From: UBA4459 sp963776205
GTDB lineage: Bacteria > Bacteroidota > Bacteroidia > Bacteroidales > F082
DNA: 64,000 nt
Assembly: GCA_963776205.1 (NCBI GenBank)
Contig: CAVZLR010000004.1
Location: 930,001-994,000 of the forward strand
Direction: 5' to 3'
The notes under the pieces are model-generated. The model was not told where the DNA came from and did no database searches. It saw only the letters and a list, made by a program, of their open reading frames with translations. Below, piece after piece: positions 54,014 to 62,720 of this stretch (its first letter is position 1; each line of letters starts with the position of its first letter). The translations under genes were made by a program, and so were the position numbers.

Positions 54014-57000
54014 ATGAAGAAGTTTTATTTTTTATTTAACTACACAATTGCCTTTGTAATCTCTTTAATCGTTTTTACAAGTAATTTAAATGCCCAGCTC
54101 TACATCAATGAGTTTTTGGCGAGCAATGATGCCTCATACCCTGGCCCACAGGGTGATTATCCTGACTGGATAGAAATTTACAACGCTAGTAACGAAGCTG
54201 TAATGCTTGGTGGATACTATATGTCGGATGTATTAGACGATCCTGAAGCCATGTATCAAATCCCCAGCACATATCCTGATTCAGTAACTGTTCCAGCAGG
54301 TGGATTCATTTTATTTTACGCAAATAAATTAGAGGCTACAAGTGTATTGAACCTGAATTTTAAGCTAAGTGGAGATGGTGAGAGTATCGGGCTTTGGAGT
54401 CCTTCAATGATGCTTCTTGACGACTTCACTTATGATGCGCAAACAACTGATGCTTCATACGGCAGAATGCCAGATGGAAGTGAAGATTGGCAATCATTTA
54501 TTGACCACCCCAAGATGGGATTTACAGCATCTCCAGGCAAGAGTAACATCACTCTTAAAATAAATGAACTATTAGCTAAAAACGACAATGGTATAGTTGA
54601 TGAATTTGGTAATCTTGGTGACTGGATTGAACTATACAACTTTGGTGAAACAGAAGTTGATATTACTGGAATGTTCATGTCCGATATACCAGATGACCCA
54701 ACACTCTACTCCTTTAATCCCACTGTTATTCAACCAGAAAACTATCTATTAATTTGGTGTGATGGAACAGACAATGACATTATTACAGATCCTGATACTC
54801 TGCATGCTGATTTCAAATTAGGTGCAGGGGGAGAAACAATTACCCTATCACTCAATGAGCATACAATTATTGACAGTATTACATTTGGTGCACAAACTGC
54901 TGACATTTCCTATGGCAGGTATCCGGATGGTACTGATAATTGGGTTTATTTTACAGTTCCAACACCAAGGGAAAGTAATTCATTAATAGCAGGACCTGTC
55001 ATTGCTGATGTAATAAGAGAACCTGTTTTTCCAGAATTTACTGAGGAAGTTATTGTTACTTCTAACGTGACAACAACTGCAACCGGCCTTATCGTTACCT
55101 TAAAGTATAATGCAGGTCAAGGATATATTGATGTACAAATGCTTGATGATGGTTTAAGTAATGATGGAGCTGCAGGTGACAATGTGTTTGGTGGGACGAT
55201 CCCAGCCATGGATAAAGGCACATATGTCAGTTGGTATTTAGAGGCTTCTGATGATGCACCTTCAACATCCTACTATCCAACTGAAGGATCTGCAAGCCCT
55301 CTTTCATATATTGTAACAGATTGGACACCGGTTGAAGTTTATGATACACCCTTTGCCGAACCATCAGGTCTGGCATACAATGCACAAACAACTACTTTGT
55401 TTACAAATAATGATGGGTCTTTATCAAATATTTATGAGATATCTACATCAGCCGAACTTCTAAATACAATCACTGTAAATGGGGATGATTTTGAAGGAAT
55501 TGCTTTTAGCCTTGATTATGATACGATTTTTGTTGTTGAAGAAGCTAACTGGAAAGTAATAATGTATGACTTATTAGGCGTTAAAATTGGAGAAATTGAA
55601 GTTGAACATACACCAGGTCAGACTAATGGACTGGAAGGAATTACTGTTGACCCTCAAACTGGTCATTTATTTGTTCTTGCAGAGAAGAGTAATCCTGCAT
55701 TAATTGAAATTACTGTTGATGGGATTGAACTAAACAGAACAGAATTAGACTTCTCATCTGATGTCTCAGGAATAACAATACATCCCGTTTGGAATACATT
55801 ATTTATTGTGAGTGATGAAGCATCTACTTTAAATGAAGTTACAAAAGAGGGTGACTTTTTACGCTCGTGGTATATTCCTTTAGATCAGGCAGAAGGAGTA
55901 ACATTTGGCGAAAATGAAAATGTTATCTATATGGTAGCAGACAGAGGTGGCAAACTATATAAATTCGACTTTAACTTTGGCCCTTACACACCACCAGCAA
56001 GCTTGTTTATCAATGAGTTTATGGCTAGCAATGATGGTTCTTTCCCAGGCCCACAAGGAGATAATCCTGATTGGATTGAGATATACAATGCGGGTACTGA
56101 ACCAATAATGTTAGGTGGCTATTATATGTCCGACATTCTAGATGATCCAGGAGCCATGTACCAAATTCCAAATACGTATCCTGATTCGGTTACTGTTCTG
56201 GCAGGTAGTTTTATCGTTTTTTATGCAAATAAAGGTGAAGCTTCTAGCGTACTTAATCTAAACTTTAAACTGAGTGCAGGTGGTGAACAGATTGGGTTAT
56301 GGAATCCTAATCAGGAATTAATTGAGGGATTTACTTATGAAGAACAAATAACTGACACTTCTTATGGACGTTATACTGATGGATCAGAAAATTGGTATTT
56401 CATGAGTGAAATCACTCCTGGAGCTCCAAATGCCAACCCGAATCCTAGTCCAGATGAAGTTGAACTCTATATCAACGAATTTATGGCCAGCAACGATTTT
56501 TCTGTTCCAGGACCACAAGGTGATAATCCTGACTGGATTGAAATTTACAACGCAGGAGACGAATCAGTTATGTTAGGCGGCTATTATCTGTCTGATAAAT
56601 TAGATGTACCGGAAGACATGTACCAAATTCCTTCAACCTATCCTGATTCAGTGACGGTTGAAGCAGGTGGATTCATCGTTTTTTATGCCAATGATGATAC
56701 TGCGTGGAGCGTACTGAACACCAACTTTAAATTAAGCGGTGGTGGAGAGCAAGTAGGATTATGGAATCCTGATCAGGTGTTTGTAGATAGTATTACTTAC
56801 GGCCCTCAAATAGCTGATACCTCTTATGGAAGATATACAGACGGAACTGAGCATTGGTATATGATGCCTGACTATACGCCAGGTGAAGCCAATCGTTATG
56901 TAAATGCAATTAATGAGATGGAAATGAATGCTACATTGAAACAGAATTATCCAAATCCATTTAGTTCATTAACAAATATTGAATTCGCGCTTAACGAACC

Positions 57001-57187
57001 TGATCATGTAACAATCACAGTTTACACCGTTAGTGGTGCTATTGTTTCTGTTCTTACAGATCAGCAATTCAATTCTGGCAATCATGGTATACAATGGAAT
57101 GCTGCTGAATTACCTTCAGGATATTATTTCTATAGCATTCAAACTTCAACTGGTACAGAAATCAAGAAAGCATCAATTATTAAGTAA
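54014..57187 (+). CDS. large T9SS-secreted protein: lamin-tail repeats plus SdiA-regulated domain
   Basis: A 1057-residue exported protein. Signal peptide about 1-27. Four lamin-tail domains: two at the N-terminus (about 29-325; LYINEFLASNDASYPGPQGD, LKINELLAKNDNGIVDEFG) and two nearer the C-terminus (about 670-965). Between them are a spacer domain (about 330-430; VIADVIREPVFPEFTEE, AGDNVFGGTIPAM) and an SdiA-regulated beta-propeller (about 432-665; AEPSGLAYNAQTTTLFT, NGLEGITVDPQTGHLFVL). A type A T9SS sorting domain ends it (about 977-1057). This fuses, in one protein, the domains that are separate lipoproteins in the nearby phosphate operon. Its C-terminal third is nearly identical to that of the gene at 51944. 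Confidence 0.88.
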   Translation: MKKFYFLFNYTIAFVISLIVFTSNLNAQLYINEFLASNDASYPGPQGDYPDWIEIYNASNEAVMLGGYYMSDVLDDPEAMYQIPSTYPDSVTVPAGGFILFYANKLEATSVLNLNFKLSGDGESIGLWSPSMMLLDDFTYDAQTTDASYGRMPDGSEDWQSFIDHPKMGFTASPGKSNITLKINELLAKNDNGIVDEFGNLGDWIELYNFGETEVDITGMFMSDIPDDPTLYSFNPTVIQPENYLLIWCDGTDNDIITDPDTLHADFKLGAGGETITLSLNEHTIIDSITFGAQTADISYGRYPDGTDNWVYFTVPTPRESNSLIAGPVIADVIREPVFPEFTEEVIVTSNVTTTATGLIVTLKYNAGQGYIDVQMLDDGLSNDGAAGDNVFGGTIPAMDKGTYVSWYLEASDDAPSTSYYPTEGSASPLSYIVTDWTPVEVYDTPFAEPSGLAYNAQTTTLFTNNDGSLSNIYEISTSAELLNTITVNGDDFEGIAFSLDYDTIFVVEEANWKVIMYDLLGVKIGEIEVEHTPGQTNGLEGITVDPQTGHLFVLAEKSNPALIEITVDGIELNRTELDFSSDVSGITIHPVWNTLFIVSDEASTLNEVTKEGDFLRSWYIPLDQAEGVTFGENENVIYMVADRGGKLYKFDFNFGPYTPPASLFINEFMASNDGSFPGPQGDNPDWIEIYNAGTEPIMLGGYYMSDILDDPGAMYQIPNTYPDSVTVLAGSFIVFYANKGEASSVLNLNFKLSAGGEQIGLWNPNQELIEGFTYEEQITDTSYGRYTDGSENWYFMSEITPGAPNANPNPSPDEVELYINEFMASNDFSVPGPQGDNPDWIEIYNAGDESVMLGGYYLSDKLDVPEDMYQIPSTYPDSVTVEAGGFIVFYANDDTAWSVLNTNFKLSGGGEQVGLWNPDQVFVDSITYGPQIADTSYGRYTDGTEHWYMMPDYTPGEANRYVNAINEMEMNATLKQNYPNPFSSLTNIEFALNEPDHVTITVYTVSGAIVSVLTDQQFNSGNHGIQWNAAELPSGYYFYSIQTSTGTEIKKASIIK

Positions 57188-57213
57188 TAGTAATTAACTC
57201 TCATAAGAAAGCA

Positions 57214-57247
57214 AGGCTGGGATAATTAGTAATCCCGGCCTTTTTTT
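57214..57247 (+). terminator. rho-independent terminator of the second LTD gene
   Basis: AGGCTGGGAT and ATCCCGGCCT (one G-T pair) around an 8-base loop, followed by a run of seven T, 26 bases after the stop codon. It may also stop the converging channel gene. Confidence 0.9.
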
Positions 57248-57257
57248 ATGTTCCCAT

Positions 57258-58067
57258 TTAAAGAGTCTTACCGCATTTCTTGCAATAAACAGCATCTGCA
57301 TCTTGTCGGCCTGTCTGACAATGTGCGCATGTTTTACTAAAAGACTCCATTTTTGTGGATATTTTACTCATTTCCGTGGTTATAATCCCAGTCGGTACTG
57401 CAATTATCGCGTAACCTGTAATCATAAGCATGGAGGCTAATATTTGCCCTAAAGGTGTATTGGGAGCAATGTCTCCATAACCTACTGTTGTTAAGGTTAC
57501 TATGGCCCAGTATATAGATCTGGGAATGCTGTTAAACCCGTTTTCGGGACCCTCGATCAAATACATCATCGAGCCAACGATAACAACAATGGTTAGAACC
57601 ACTTCAAGAAATACAATAATCTTCGCACGACTGTTTCTGAGGGCGGTTTGCAATGTATCAGCTGCACCTACAAACCTGGCTAGCTTTAATACCCTGAATA
57701 CACGAAGCAACCTCAATATCCTGATCACGACCAAATAATGAGATCCCACCAGAATTACACTCAAATAGGTGGGCAAAATTGCCAGCAGGTCAATAATTCC
57801 GTAAAAACTAAAAATATATTTGAGTGGCTTATGTGCAGTATATAGCCTCAAGGTATACTCCATTGTAAAAATGATGGTAAATGCCCATTCCAAAATGAAA
57901 AAAACTTTGCCAAACTTTTCATTTAGAGAAACTACACTATCAAGCAGAACAACAATAACGCTTAATAAAATCGCAATAAGCAACAACACATCAAAAGCTC
58001 TGCCTGATTTTGTGTCAGATTCAAAAATGACATCACCTAATCTTGATCGAAAGTTATCTTGGACCAT
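57258..58067 (-). CDS. voltage-gated-type potassium channel with zinc-ribbon tail
   Basis: A 269-residue protein with six TM helices, including an S4-like segment rich in Arg (VVIRILRLLRVFRVLKLARF, about 105-125), and the K+ selectivity filter TLTTVGYGDIAP (about 192-203). After the pore helix is a short cytosolic tail with two CxxC motifs (CAHCQTGRQ and CKKCGKTL), a single zinc ribbon. The zinc-ribbon tail is unusual for the family. The gene converges with the LTD gene. Confidence 0.9.
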   Translation of the reverse strand: MVQDNFRSRLGDVIFESDTKSGRAFDVLLLIAILLSVIVVLLDSVVSLNEKFGKVFFILEWAFTIIFTMEYTLRLYTAHKPLKYIFSFYGIIDLLAILPTYLSVILVGSHYLVVIRILRLLRVFRVLKLARFVGAADTLQTALRNSRAKIIVFLEVVLTIVVIVGSMMYLIEGPENGFNSIPRSIYWAIVTLTTVGYGDIAPNTPLGQILASMLMITGYAIIAVPTGIITTEMSKISTKMESFSKTCAHCQTGRQDADAVYCKKCGKTL

Positions 58068-58146
58068 ACCTATTTATAATAATTTAAGCGAAAATAAAGA
58101 ATAATTAAAACTTATATAAAAAAATATTTCTATACTTGGCTCGCTA

Positions 58147-58179
58147 TTTGTAATCATTTTAAATAGTTTATTACATTTG
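58147..58179 (+). promoter_or_regulatory. Bacteroidota-type promoter of the haem-binding gene pair
   Basis: TTTG at 58147-58150, then 21 bases, then TACATTTG at 58172-58179, matching the -33/-7 arrangement TTTG-N19-21-TAnnTTTG. It lies 24 bases before the ATG of the first haem-binding protein gene. Confidence 0.62.
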
Positions 58180-58203
58180 CAAAATAATTTAATCTAATTA
58201 ACC

Positions 58204-58614
58204 ATGAAGAAAATATTAATTTTTATGATGACCCTTGTCTTGGGATTTATGTTTGTGAATTTCAGTATTGATGACAAAAAAACACCCCAGGAAGAAGTAA
58301 AAGCGGAAACAGCCACTTATCACGTACCGGATGATGTACAGCAAATTCTTGATAAATCATGTGTTGGTTGTCACAGTAGCGAATCAAATAACATAAAGGG
58401 AAAAGGCAAACTTAAATTTGATGAATTAGCAGATATGAAACTTTATAAGCAGGTTGGTAAACTTACCGATATTGCAGATGTTGTAAAAGAAGGTGATATG
58501 CCACCAAGCAAATTCCTCAAAAATTATCCTGACAGAGAACCTACAGCTGAAGAAAAAGAAATACTTGTAAACTGGGCAACCGAATTGGCGAAACAGTTAA
58601 CACCTGCTGAATAA
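58204..58614 (+). CDS. haem-binding-domain protein (c-type cytochrome-like)
   Basis: A 136-residue exported protein. A signal peptide or anchor covers about 1-22. One CxxCH motif (SCVGCHSSESNNIKG) lies near residue 56, followed by a four-helix-type tail with KFDELADMKLYKQVGKLTDIADVVKEGDMPPSKFLKNYP. That belongs to the haem-binding (PF14376-like) group of Bacteroidota, in which a Met in the DMPP stretch is the candidate axial ligand. Electron transfer or haem storage in the periplasm is probable. It is followed by a similar gene at 21 bases. Confidence 0.8.
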   Translation: MKKILIFMMTLVLGFMFVNFSIDDKKTPQEEVKAETATYHVPDDVQQILDKSCVGCHSSESNNIKGKGKLKFDELADMKLYKQVGKLTDIADVVKEGDMPPSKFLKNYPDREPTAEEKEILVNWATELAKQLTPAE

Positions 58615-58635
58615 TAAGGAAATCAGTTTATTCAA

Positions 58636-59094
58636 ATGAAAATCTTTAAGCTACTCATACTCATTCTAGTTTTAGTAATTGTTGCTATTCAATTTATTCC
58701 CTGTGATAAACCGGAAATAGTATTGACGAATGAGAACGACCTGATATACAACAATCAACTCCCTGAACACATCAGTGTCATGCTGAAAGAAAGTTGTTAT
58801 GACTGCCATTCGAATGAAACAATTTATCCTTGGTATAGCTATGTTGCTCCCGTGTCGTGGCTTGTTATAAGAGACATAAAACTGGGCAGGGATGAGCTTA
58901 ATTTTTCACATTGGGAAAGCCAAAGCAAAATGGATAAAGCAAAAAACCTGGATAAGATCATTGACGAAGTAACGGATGAAAATATGCCGATGCCAATTTA
59001 CACCATCATGCATGCGAATGCTAAATTAAGTGATGATGACAGGCAACTTCTAGCTGAATGGGCTGAAAGCTACGCAGAAAGTCTTTTTGAGTAA
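58636..59094 (+). CDS. haem-binding domain protein
   Basis: A 152-residue protein with an N-terminal anchor (about 4-22) and one haem motif SCYDCHSNETIYPWYSYVAPVSW near residue 54, typical of the Haem_bd family. A conserved RDIKLGRDELNFSHWES and ENMPMPIYTIMH follow. It shares with its neighbour the pattern CxxCH, xMPxP and a C-terminal LxxWAxS. The two genes are co-transcribed from the promoter at 58147. Confidence 0.85.
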   Translation: MKIFKLLILILVLVIVAIQFIPCDKPEIVLTNENDLIYNNQLPEHISVMLKESCYDCHSNETIYPWYSYVAPVSWLVIRDIKLGRDELNFSHWESQSKMDKAKNLDKIIDEVTDENMPMPIYTIMHANAKLSDDDRQLLAEWAESYAESLFE

Positions 59095-59120
59095 TTATAT
59101 AAATTCCAATCAATAGAAAA

Positions 59121-59150
59121 GGCTGGCTCCATTGGGGCCAGCCTTTGATT
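59121..59150. terminator. bidirectional terminator between the haem-binding genes and the kor operon
   Basis: GGCTGGCTCC and GGGGCCAGCC pair over 10 bases with one G-T, around an ATT loop. A T-rich stretch follows on both strands (TTTGATTTTT on plus, TTTTC on minus). It lies 27 bases past the plus gene and 15 bases past the minus operon. Confidence 0.85.
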
Positions 59151-59164
59151 TTTAATCTAATTTC

Positions 59165-59746
59165 TTAGTTTACCTGATCCACATTTTCCATTCCCATTGT
59201 TATCGCTTCCGTATTCAATGGGATTAATCTGTGGTATCTTAAAGGCAAAGATTTTTTGAGACCTTTGATCACATTGTCCAGTTTCACAATGGGTTTTACT
59301 TTTATGTAAGCACCCAGCACCACCATATTGAAAATTTTGGTGTTTCCCATACTGGCCGCTAATTTGGCACCTTCAATTTTATAGATACTTATATCTGTCC
59401 TCTTTGGGTGATGTGTAATCCCGTTAGGATCGTAAAGTAATACACCTCCGGGCTTTACCGTGGCTTCAAATTTATCCATCGATTGCTGGTTAAGAATGAT
59501 GGCTGTATCATATCTCGTCAGTGTTGGAGAACTGATCCTTTCATCGCTTACGATAACAGTAACATTTGCTGTACCACCACGCATTTCAGGACCGTATGAA
59601 GGCATCCAGCTCACTTCCTGATCCTGCATGATCCCTGAATATGCAAGGATTTTACCCATCGACAATACACCTTGCCCACCAAATCCTGCAATAATAATTT
59701 CTTCAGTCATATCTTTGAATTTCTTTGTATTACTATTTTTTCTCAA
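59165..59746 (-). CDS. korC: 2-oxoacid:ferredoxin oxidoreductase, gamma subunit
   Basis: The longest frame has 193 residues, but the ATG at 59710 (MTEEIIIAGFGGQGVLSMGK) is the better start, since the extra 12 residues are not typical and would overlap the previous gene. It has the KorC/VorC/PorG hallmark GFGGQGV, MRGGTANVTV and DPNGITHHPKR. It transfers the acyl unit to CoA within the four-subunit enzyme. It is the last gene of the kor operon. Confidence 0.9.
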   Translation of the reverse strand: MRKNSNTKKFKDMTEEIIIAGFGGQGVLSMGKILAYSGIMQDQEVSWMPSYGPEMRGGTANVTVIVSDERISSPTLTRYDTAIILNQQSMDKFEATVKPGGVLLYDPNGITHHPKRTDISIYKIEGAKLAASMGNTKIFNMVVLGAYIKVKPIVKLDNVIKGLKKSLPLRYHRLIPLNTEAITMGMENVDQVN

Positions 59747-60527
59747 TTAACTGACCATCCTTTTTGATGTCTCCCAACTGGTAGAATGGAAACATATTTT
59801 CTTCCATCCAAATGTTTGAGTCAACGGGTGTCATTTTCCAGCCTGAATTGCAATTTGAAACTATCTCAACAAACGACAAACCGGGTTTTTCATCGATTTG
59901 GTTTTGAAATGCTTTCATCAATGATTTTTTAGCTTTTCGAACAGCAGATGCTGTATGAACAGCCTGCCTAGTCACATAGTAAGTACCGGGAAGCTGTGCC
60001 ACCAATTCCGTAATTTTCAGCGGATTTCCCATTGCATTCACTTCGCGGCCATAAGGCGATGTAGAGGTTTTCATTCCTGGCAATGTGGTAGGTGCCATCT
60101 GGCCGCCCGTCATACCATAAATACCGTTGTTTATAAAAACGATTACAATTTTTTCACCCCTGTTACAGGCGTGAATGGTTTCAGCAGTCCCTATCGCAGC
60201 CAAATCGCCATCACCCTGATATGTAAAAACTACTTTACCGGGCCAAACCCTTTTAATGGCTGTTGCGACTGCAGGTGCCCTGCCGTGTGCTGCTTCCTGC
60301 ATATCAACATTCATAAATTCGTAGGCCAGTACGGAGCAGCCAACAGGCGCTACGCCAATAGTATCATGCTCTTTACCTAACTCTTCGATTACTTCCATAA
60401 TGAGCCTGTGGGCCGTACCATGACCACATCCCGGACAGTAACTCAGGGTTTTGTCCGTCATCAAATCGGTTTTTTTGTAAACCAGATTTTCAGGCTTTAT
60501 AATATCTTGAACAGTTAATCCTGACAT
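59733..60527 (-). CDS. korB: 2-oxoacid:ferredoxin oxidoreductase, beta subunit (TPP-binding)
   Basis: A 264-residue TPP-binding subunit. Landmarks: CPGCGHGTAHRLIMEVIEE, the GDGDLAAIG..NNGIYGMTGGQ TPP site (GDGD at about 99, NNGIYGMTGGQ at about 132), and the cysteine cluster near residue 33. Together with KorA it decarboxylates the 2-oxoacid, probably 2-oxoglutarate or a branched-chain 2-oxoacid, and passes electrons to ferredoxin. It starts 2 bases after korA ends. Confidence 0.92.
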   Translation of the reverse strand: MSGLTVQDIIKPENLVYKKTDLMTDKTLSYCPGCGHGTAHRLIMEVIEELGKEHDTIGVAPVGCSVLAYEFMNVDMQEAAHGRAPAVATAIKRVWPGKVVFTYQGDGDLAAIGTAETIHACNRGEKIVIVFINNGIYGMTGGQMAPTTLPGMKTSTSPYGREVNAMGNPLKITELVAQLPGTYYVTRQAVHTASAVRKAKKSLMKAFQNQIDEKPGLSFVEIVSNCNSGWKMTPVDSNIWMEENMFPFYQLGDIKKDGQLIEKK

Positions 60528-60529
60528 AA

Positions 60530-61615
60530 TTATCCTCCTATTAATTTTTGTTTCAATGCTTCAAGTACTTCTTCAGGTGAATGTATCACACCGCCCACGC
60601 GACCAAAATGCTCCACTTTGGTTCTACCCTCAACCACCAAACGAATATCTTCGACCATTTGTCCCATACTCATTTCTACTGATAAAAATCCTTTGATTCC
60701 TTTCTGTATGTATTTTTCTATTTCCTTTTTTGGGTAAGGCCATAAAGTGATCGGCCTGATCAACCCTACTTTAATACCCTCTTCACGGGCAAGCTGGATG
60801 GTTTTTTGAGCAATACGGGCACTGGAACCATAGGCTACCATAATATATTCAGCATCATCACAATGCAAGGTCTCCGACAGGACTTCCTTTTTTTCAATCT
60901 CACGATATTTTGCCTGGAGATGATGGTTGTGTTTTTCCAATTTATGTGGATCCAGATCAAGAGAAGTCAGAACTCTTCTTTCTTTTCCAAGAGGCTTGCC
61001 ATTGGTAGCCCATGGATATTTTTCTACCACTTCATCATCGGTCAGGCGTTCCCTTTGCTCAAACAATTCTACTTTTTCCATCATCTGTCCGATTAAACCA
61101 TCAGAAACGATCAAGACAGGTGTACGGTATTTAAATGCCAGGTCAAAGCTTAGCGGCACAAAATCTGACATTTCCTGCACAGAGGATGGCGCCAGAACAA
61201 TGAGCCTGTAATCCCCATGCCCACCGCCTTTCACTGACTGGAAGTAGTCAGATTGTGCTGGTTGAATATCTCCTAAACCAGGACCACCTCGAACAACATT
61301 TGCCACCACGCAAGGAATTTCTGCTCCTGCTAAATATGATAAACCTTCCTGCATCAAGCTGATACCGGGACTTGAAGATGAAGTCATCACCTTTTTACCA
61401 GTTCCGCCAGCTCCATACAACATATTAATTGACGCTACTTCACTTTCTGCTTGCAGCACTACCATTCCAGTGCGGTCTTCAGGCTTTTCCGCCATTAAAT
61501 ATTCTATTACTTCTGATTGAGGTGTTATGGGGTATCCAAAGTAAGCATCAGCACCAGCCCGGATAGCAGCTTCCGCTAAAGCTTCATTACCCTTCATTAA
61601 TTTTAATTCACCCAT
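60530..61615 (-). CDS. korA: 2-oxoacid:ferredoxin oxidoreductase, alpha subunit
   Basis: A 361-residue subunit with the alpha signature GNEALAEAAIRAGADAYFGYPITPQSEVIEYL, GMVVLQAESEVASINMLYGAGGTGKKVMTSSSSPGISLM and SVEMSMGQMVEDIRLVVEGR. It has no fused gamma domain. The family covers 2-oxoglutarate and branched-chain 2-oxoacid oxidoreductases; the local sequence does not decide. The ferredoxin-like subunit gene lies 21 bases upstream. Confidence 0.92.
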   Translation of the reverse strand: MGELKLMKGNEALAEAAIRAGADAYFGYPITPQSEVIEYLMAEKPEDRTGMVVLQAESEVASINMLYGAGGTGKKVMTSSSSPGISLMQEGLSYLAGAEIPCVVANVVRGGPGLGDIQPAQSDYFQSVKGGGHGDYRLIVLAPSSVQEMSDFVPLSFDLAFKYRTPVLIVSDGLIGQMMEKVELFEQRERLTDDEVVEKYPWATNGKPLGKERRVLTSLDLDPHKLEKHNHHLQAKYREIEKKEVLSETLHCDDAEYIMVAYGSSARIAQKTIQLAREEGIKVGLIRPITLWPYPKKEIEKYIQKGIKGFLSVEMSMGQMVEDIRLVVEGRTKVEHFGRVGGVIHSPEEVLEALKQKLIGG

Positions 61616-61636
61616 GATTTTTTATATTACTGGTCT

Positions 61637-61867
61637 TTACTCTGTTACTTTAATACGGTATACAGTCATTACACCGTCAGGACAAACGACTGAACAATTG
61701 GTGCAGCCCGTACACGCCTCAGGATTTTCCATATATGCATAATGATAGCCTTTACCATTCACATTTTCAGCCAATTTCAGGACGTCGGTAGGACAGACAG
61801 GCACACAAACTCCGCAGCCTTTACATCCTTCCACATCTACTACAACGGCTCCTCTTAATTTAGCCAT
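61637..61867 (-). CDS. korD: 2-oxoacid:ferredoxin oxidoreductase, delta (2x[4Fe-4S] ferredoxin) subunit
   Basis: A 76-residue ferredoxin with two [4Fe-4S] motifs, CKGCGVCVPVCP (about 15-26) and CTGCTNCSVVCP (about 53-64). It is the electron exit subunit of the KorABCD enzyme and heads the operon, so the gene order is D-A-B-C. Confidence 0.92.
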   Translation of the reverse strand: MAKLRGAVVVDVEGCKGCGVCVPVCPTDVLKLAENVNGKGYHYAYMENPEACTGCTNCSVVCPDGVMTVYRIKVTE

Positions 61868-62045
61868 ATACTTTGATTTTGTGTATTAAAACAATCGATT
61901 GCAAATTTACGATTTTAAACAATAAAGCCCGATTGGAAAAGCTAATTTATACCTCCTAAAAAATAATTTATAAAAGATATAAATACCATCTATATGTTAG
62001 AGTTATTTTATTGATATACAGTCTTTTTAAATATTTTTTTATAGA

Positions 62046-62714
62046 TTAAATTGAAAGCAGGCTACTTGTTTGATGAAGTATGCTCATTAAATCTTTTCTT
62101 TTATATTGCATCACCCATCTTGGGTGTGGAATAGGAATGATTTGATCAAAAAGCCCAAGTTGCATATTAATCTCCTGCAGGTATTCGAAATTCTTTCCCT
62201 GCCCCAAACAATAGCACTTTCTTGAGTTAATTCCAAGTCCAATTTGTTCGATCAGGTTATGAATAATAAAAGGCTTTAGTACCCTCTTTAATTCAACAGA
62301 ATCATAGTAATTATAATTCTTTCCATTTTTAACAAATCCCAGCGGACTCACGGCTCCAATAAAATAATGCCTGTAAAAATGTTTGGGACCTCCCAACTGG
62401 TCGATGAGCATATAAATAAATTCAGAGGACAGTTCAGGACGTTTGTTATAATCATTTGGAATACCACAGTTATTTTCCAAACGCAATGGATCCGTGAATG
62501 GAATACCTGTAATTCCTGCACCAAATCGCCCGGGATTTATACCAAAGATGATTCTTCTTCCCTCAGAATCATCATAGAATTTCCTATAGAACTTCCAACA
62601 TGATTCGATCACATCTTTGTCGATATACGGATTTAATACTTCAACATCTTTTGGAAGCTTGGCATCTATATGAAGGGACTCGTAAAGCTTTATGGTTCTG
62701 TCGGCAAAGTTCAT
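62046..62714 (-). CDS. SMUG2-like uracil-DNA glycosylase (DUF4918)
   Basis: A 222-residue single-strand-selective uracil-DNA glycosylase relative. Motif 1 is IIFGINPGRFGAGITGIPFTDP (GINPG is the SMUG-type water-activating segment) and motif 2 is IPHPRWVMQYKR (HP(S/R) loop). The middle NYYDSVELKRVLKPF is also typical of the DUF4918/SMUG2 group. It repairs uracil or oxidised pyrimidines. It follows the aminotransferase gene by 6 bases. Confidence 0.85.
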   Translation of the reverse strand: MNFADRTIKLYESLHIDAKLPKDVEVLNPYIDKDVIESCWKFYRKFYDDSEGRRIIFGINPGRFGAGITGIPFTDPLRLENNCGIPNDYNKRPELSSEFIYMLIDQLGGPKHFYRHYFIGAVSPLGFVKNGKNYNYYDSVELKRVLKPFIIHNLIEQIGLGINSRKCYCLGQGKNFEYLQEINMQLGLFDQIIPIPHPRWVMQYKRKDLMSILHQTSSLLSI

Positions 62715-62720
62715 GTATTA

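Noticed and set aside
59955..60380. 141-codon open frame on the plus strand
   Set aside because: It is antisense to the TPP subunit gene of the oxidoreductase, with no recognisable domain.
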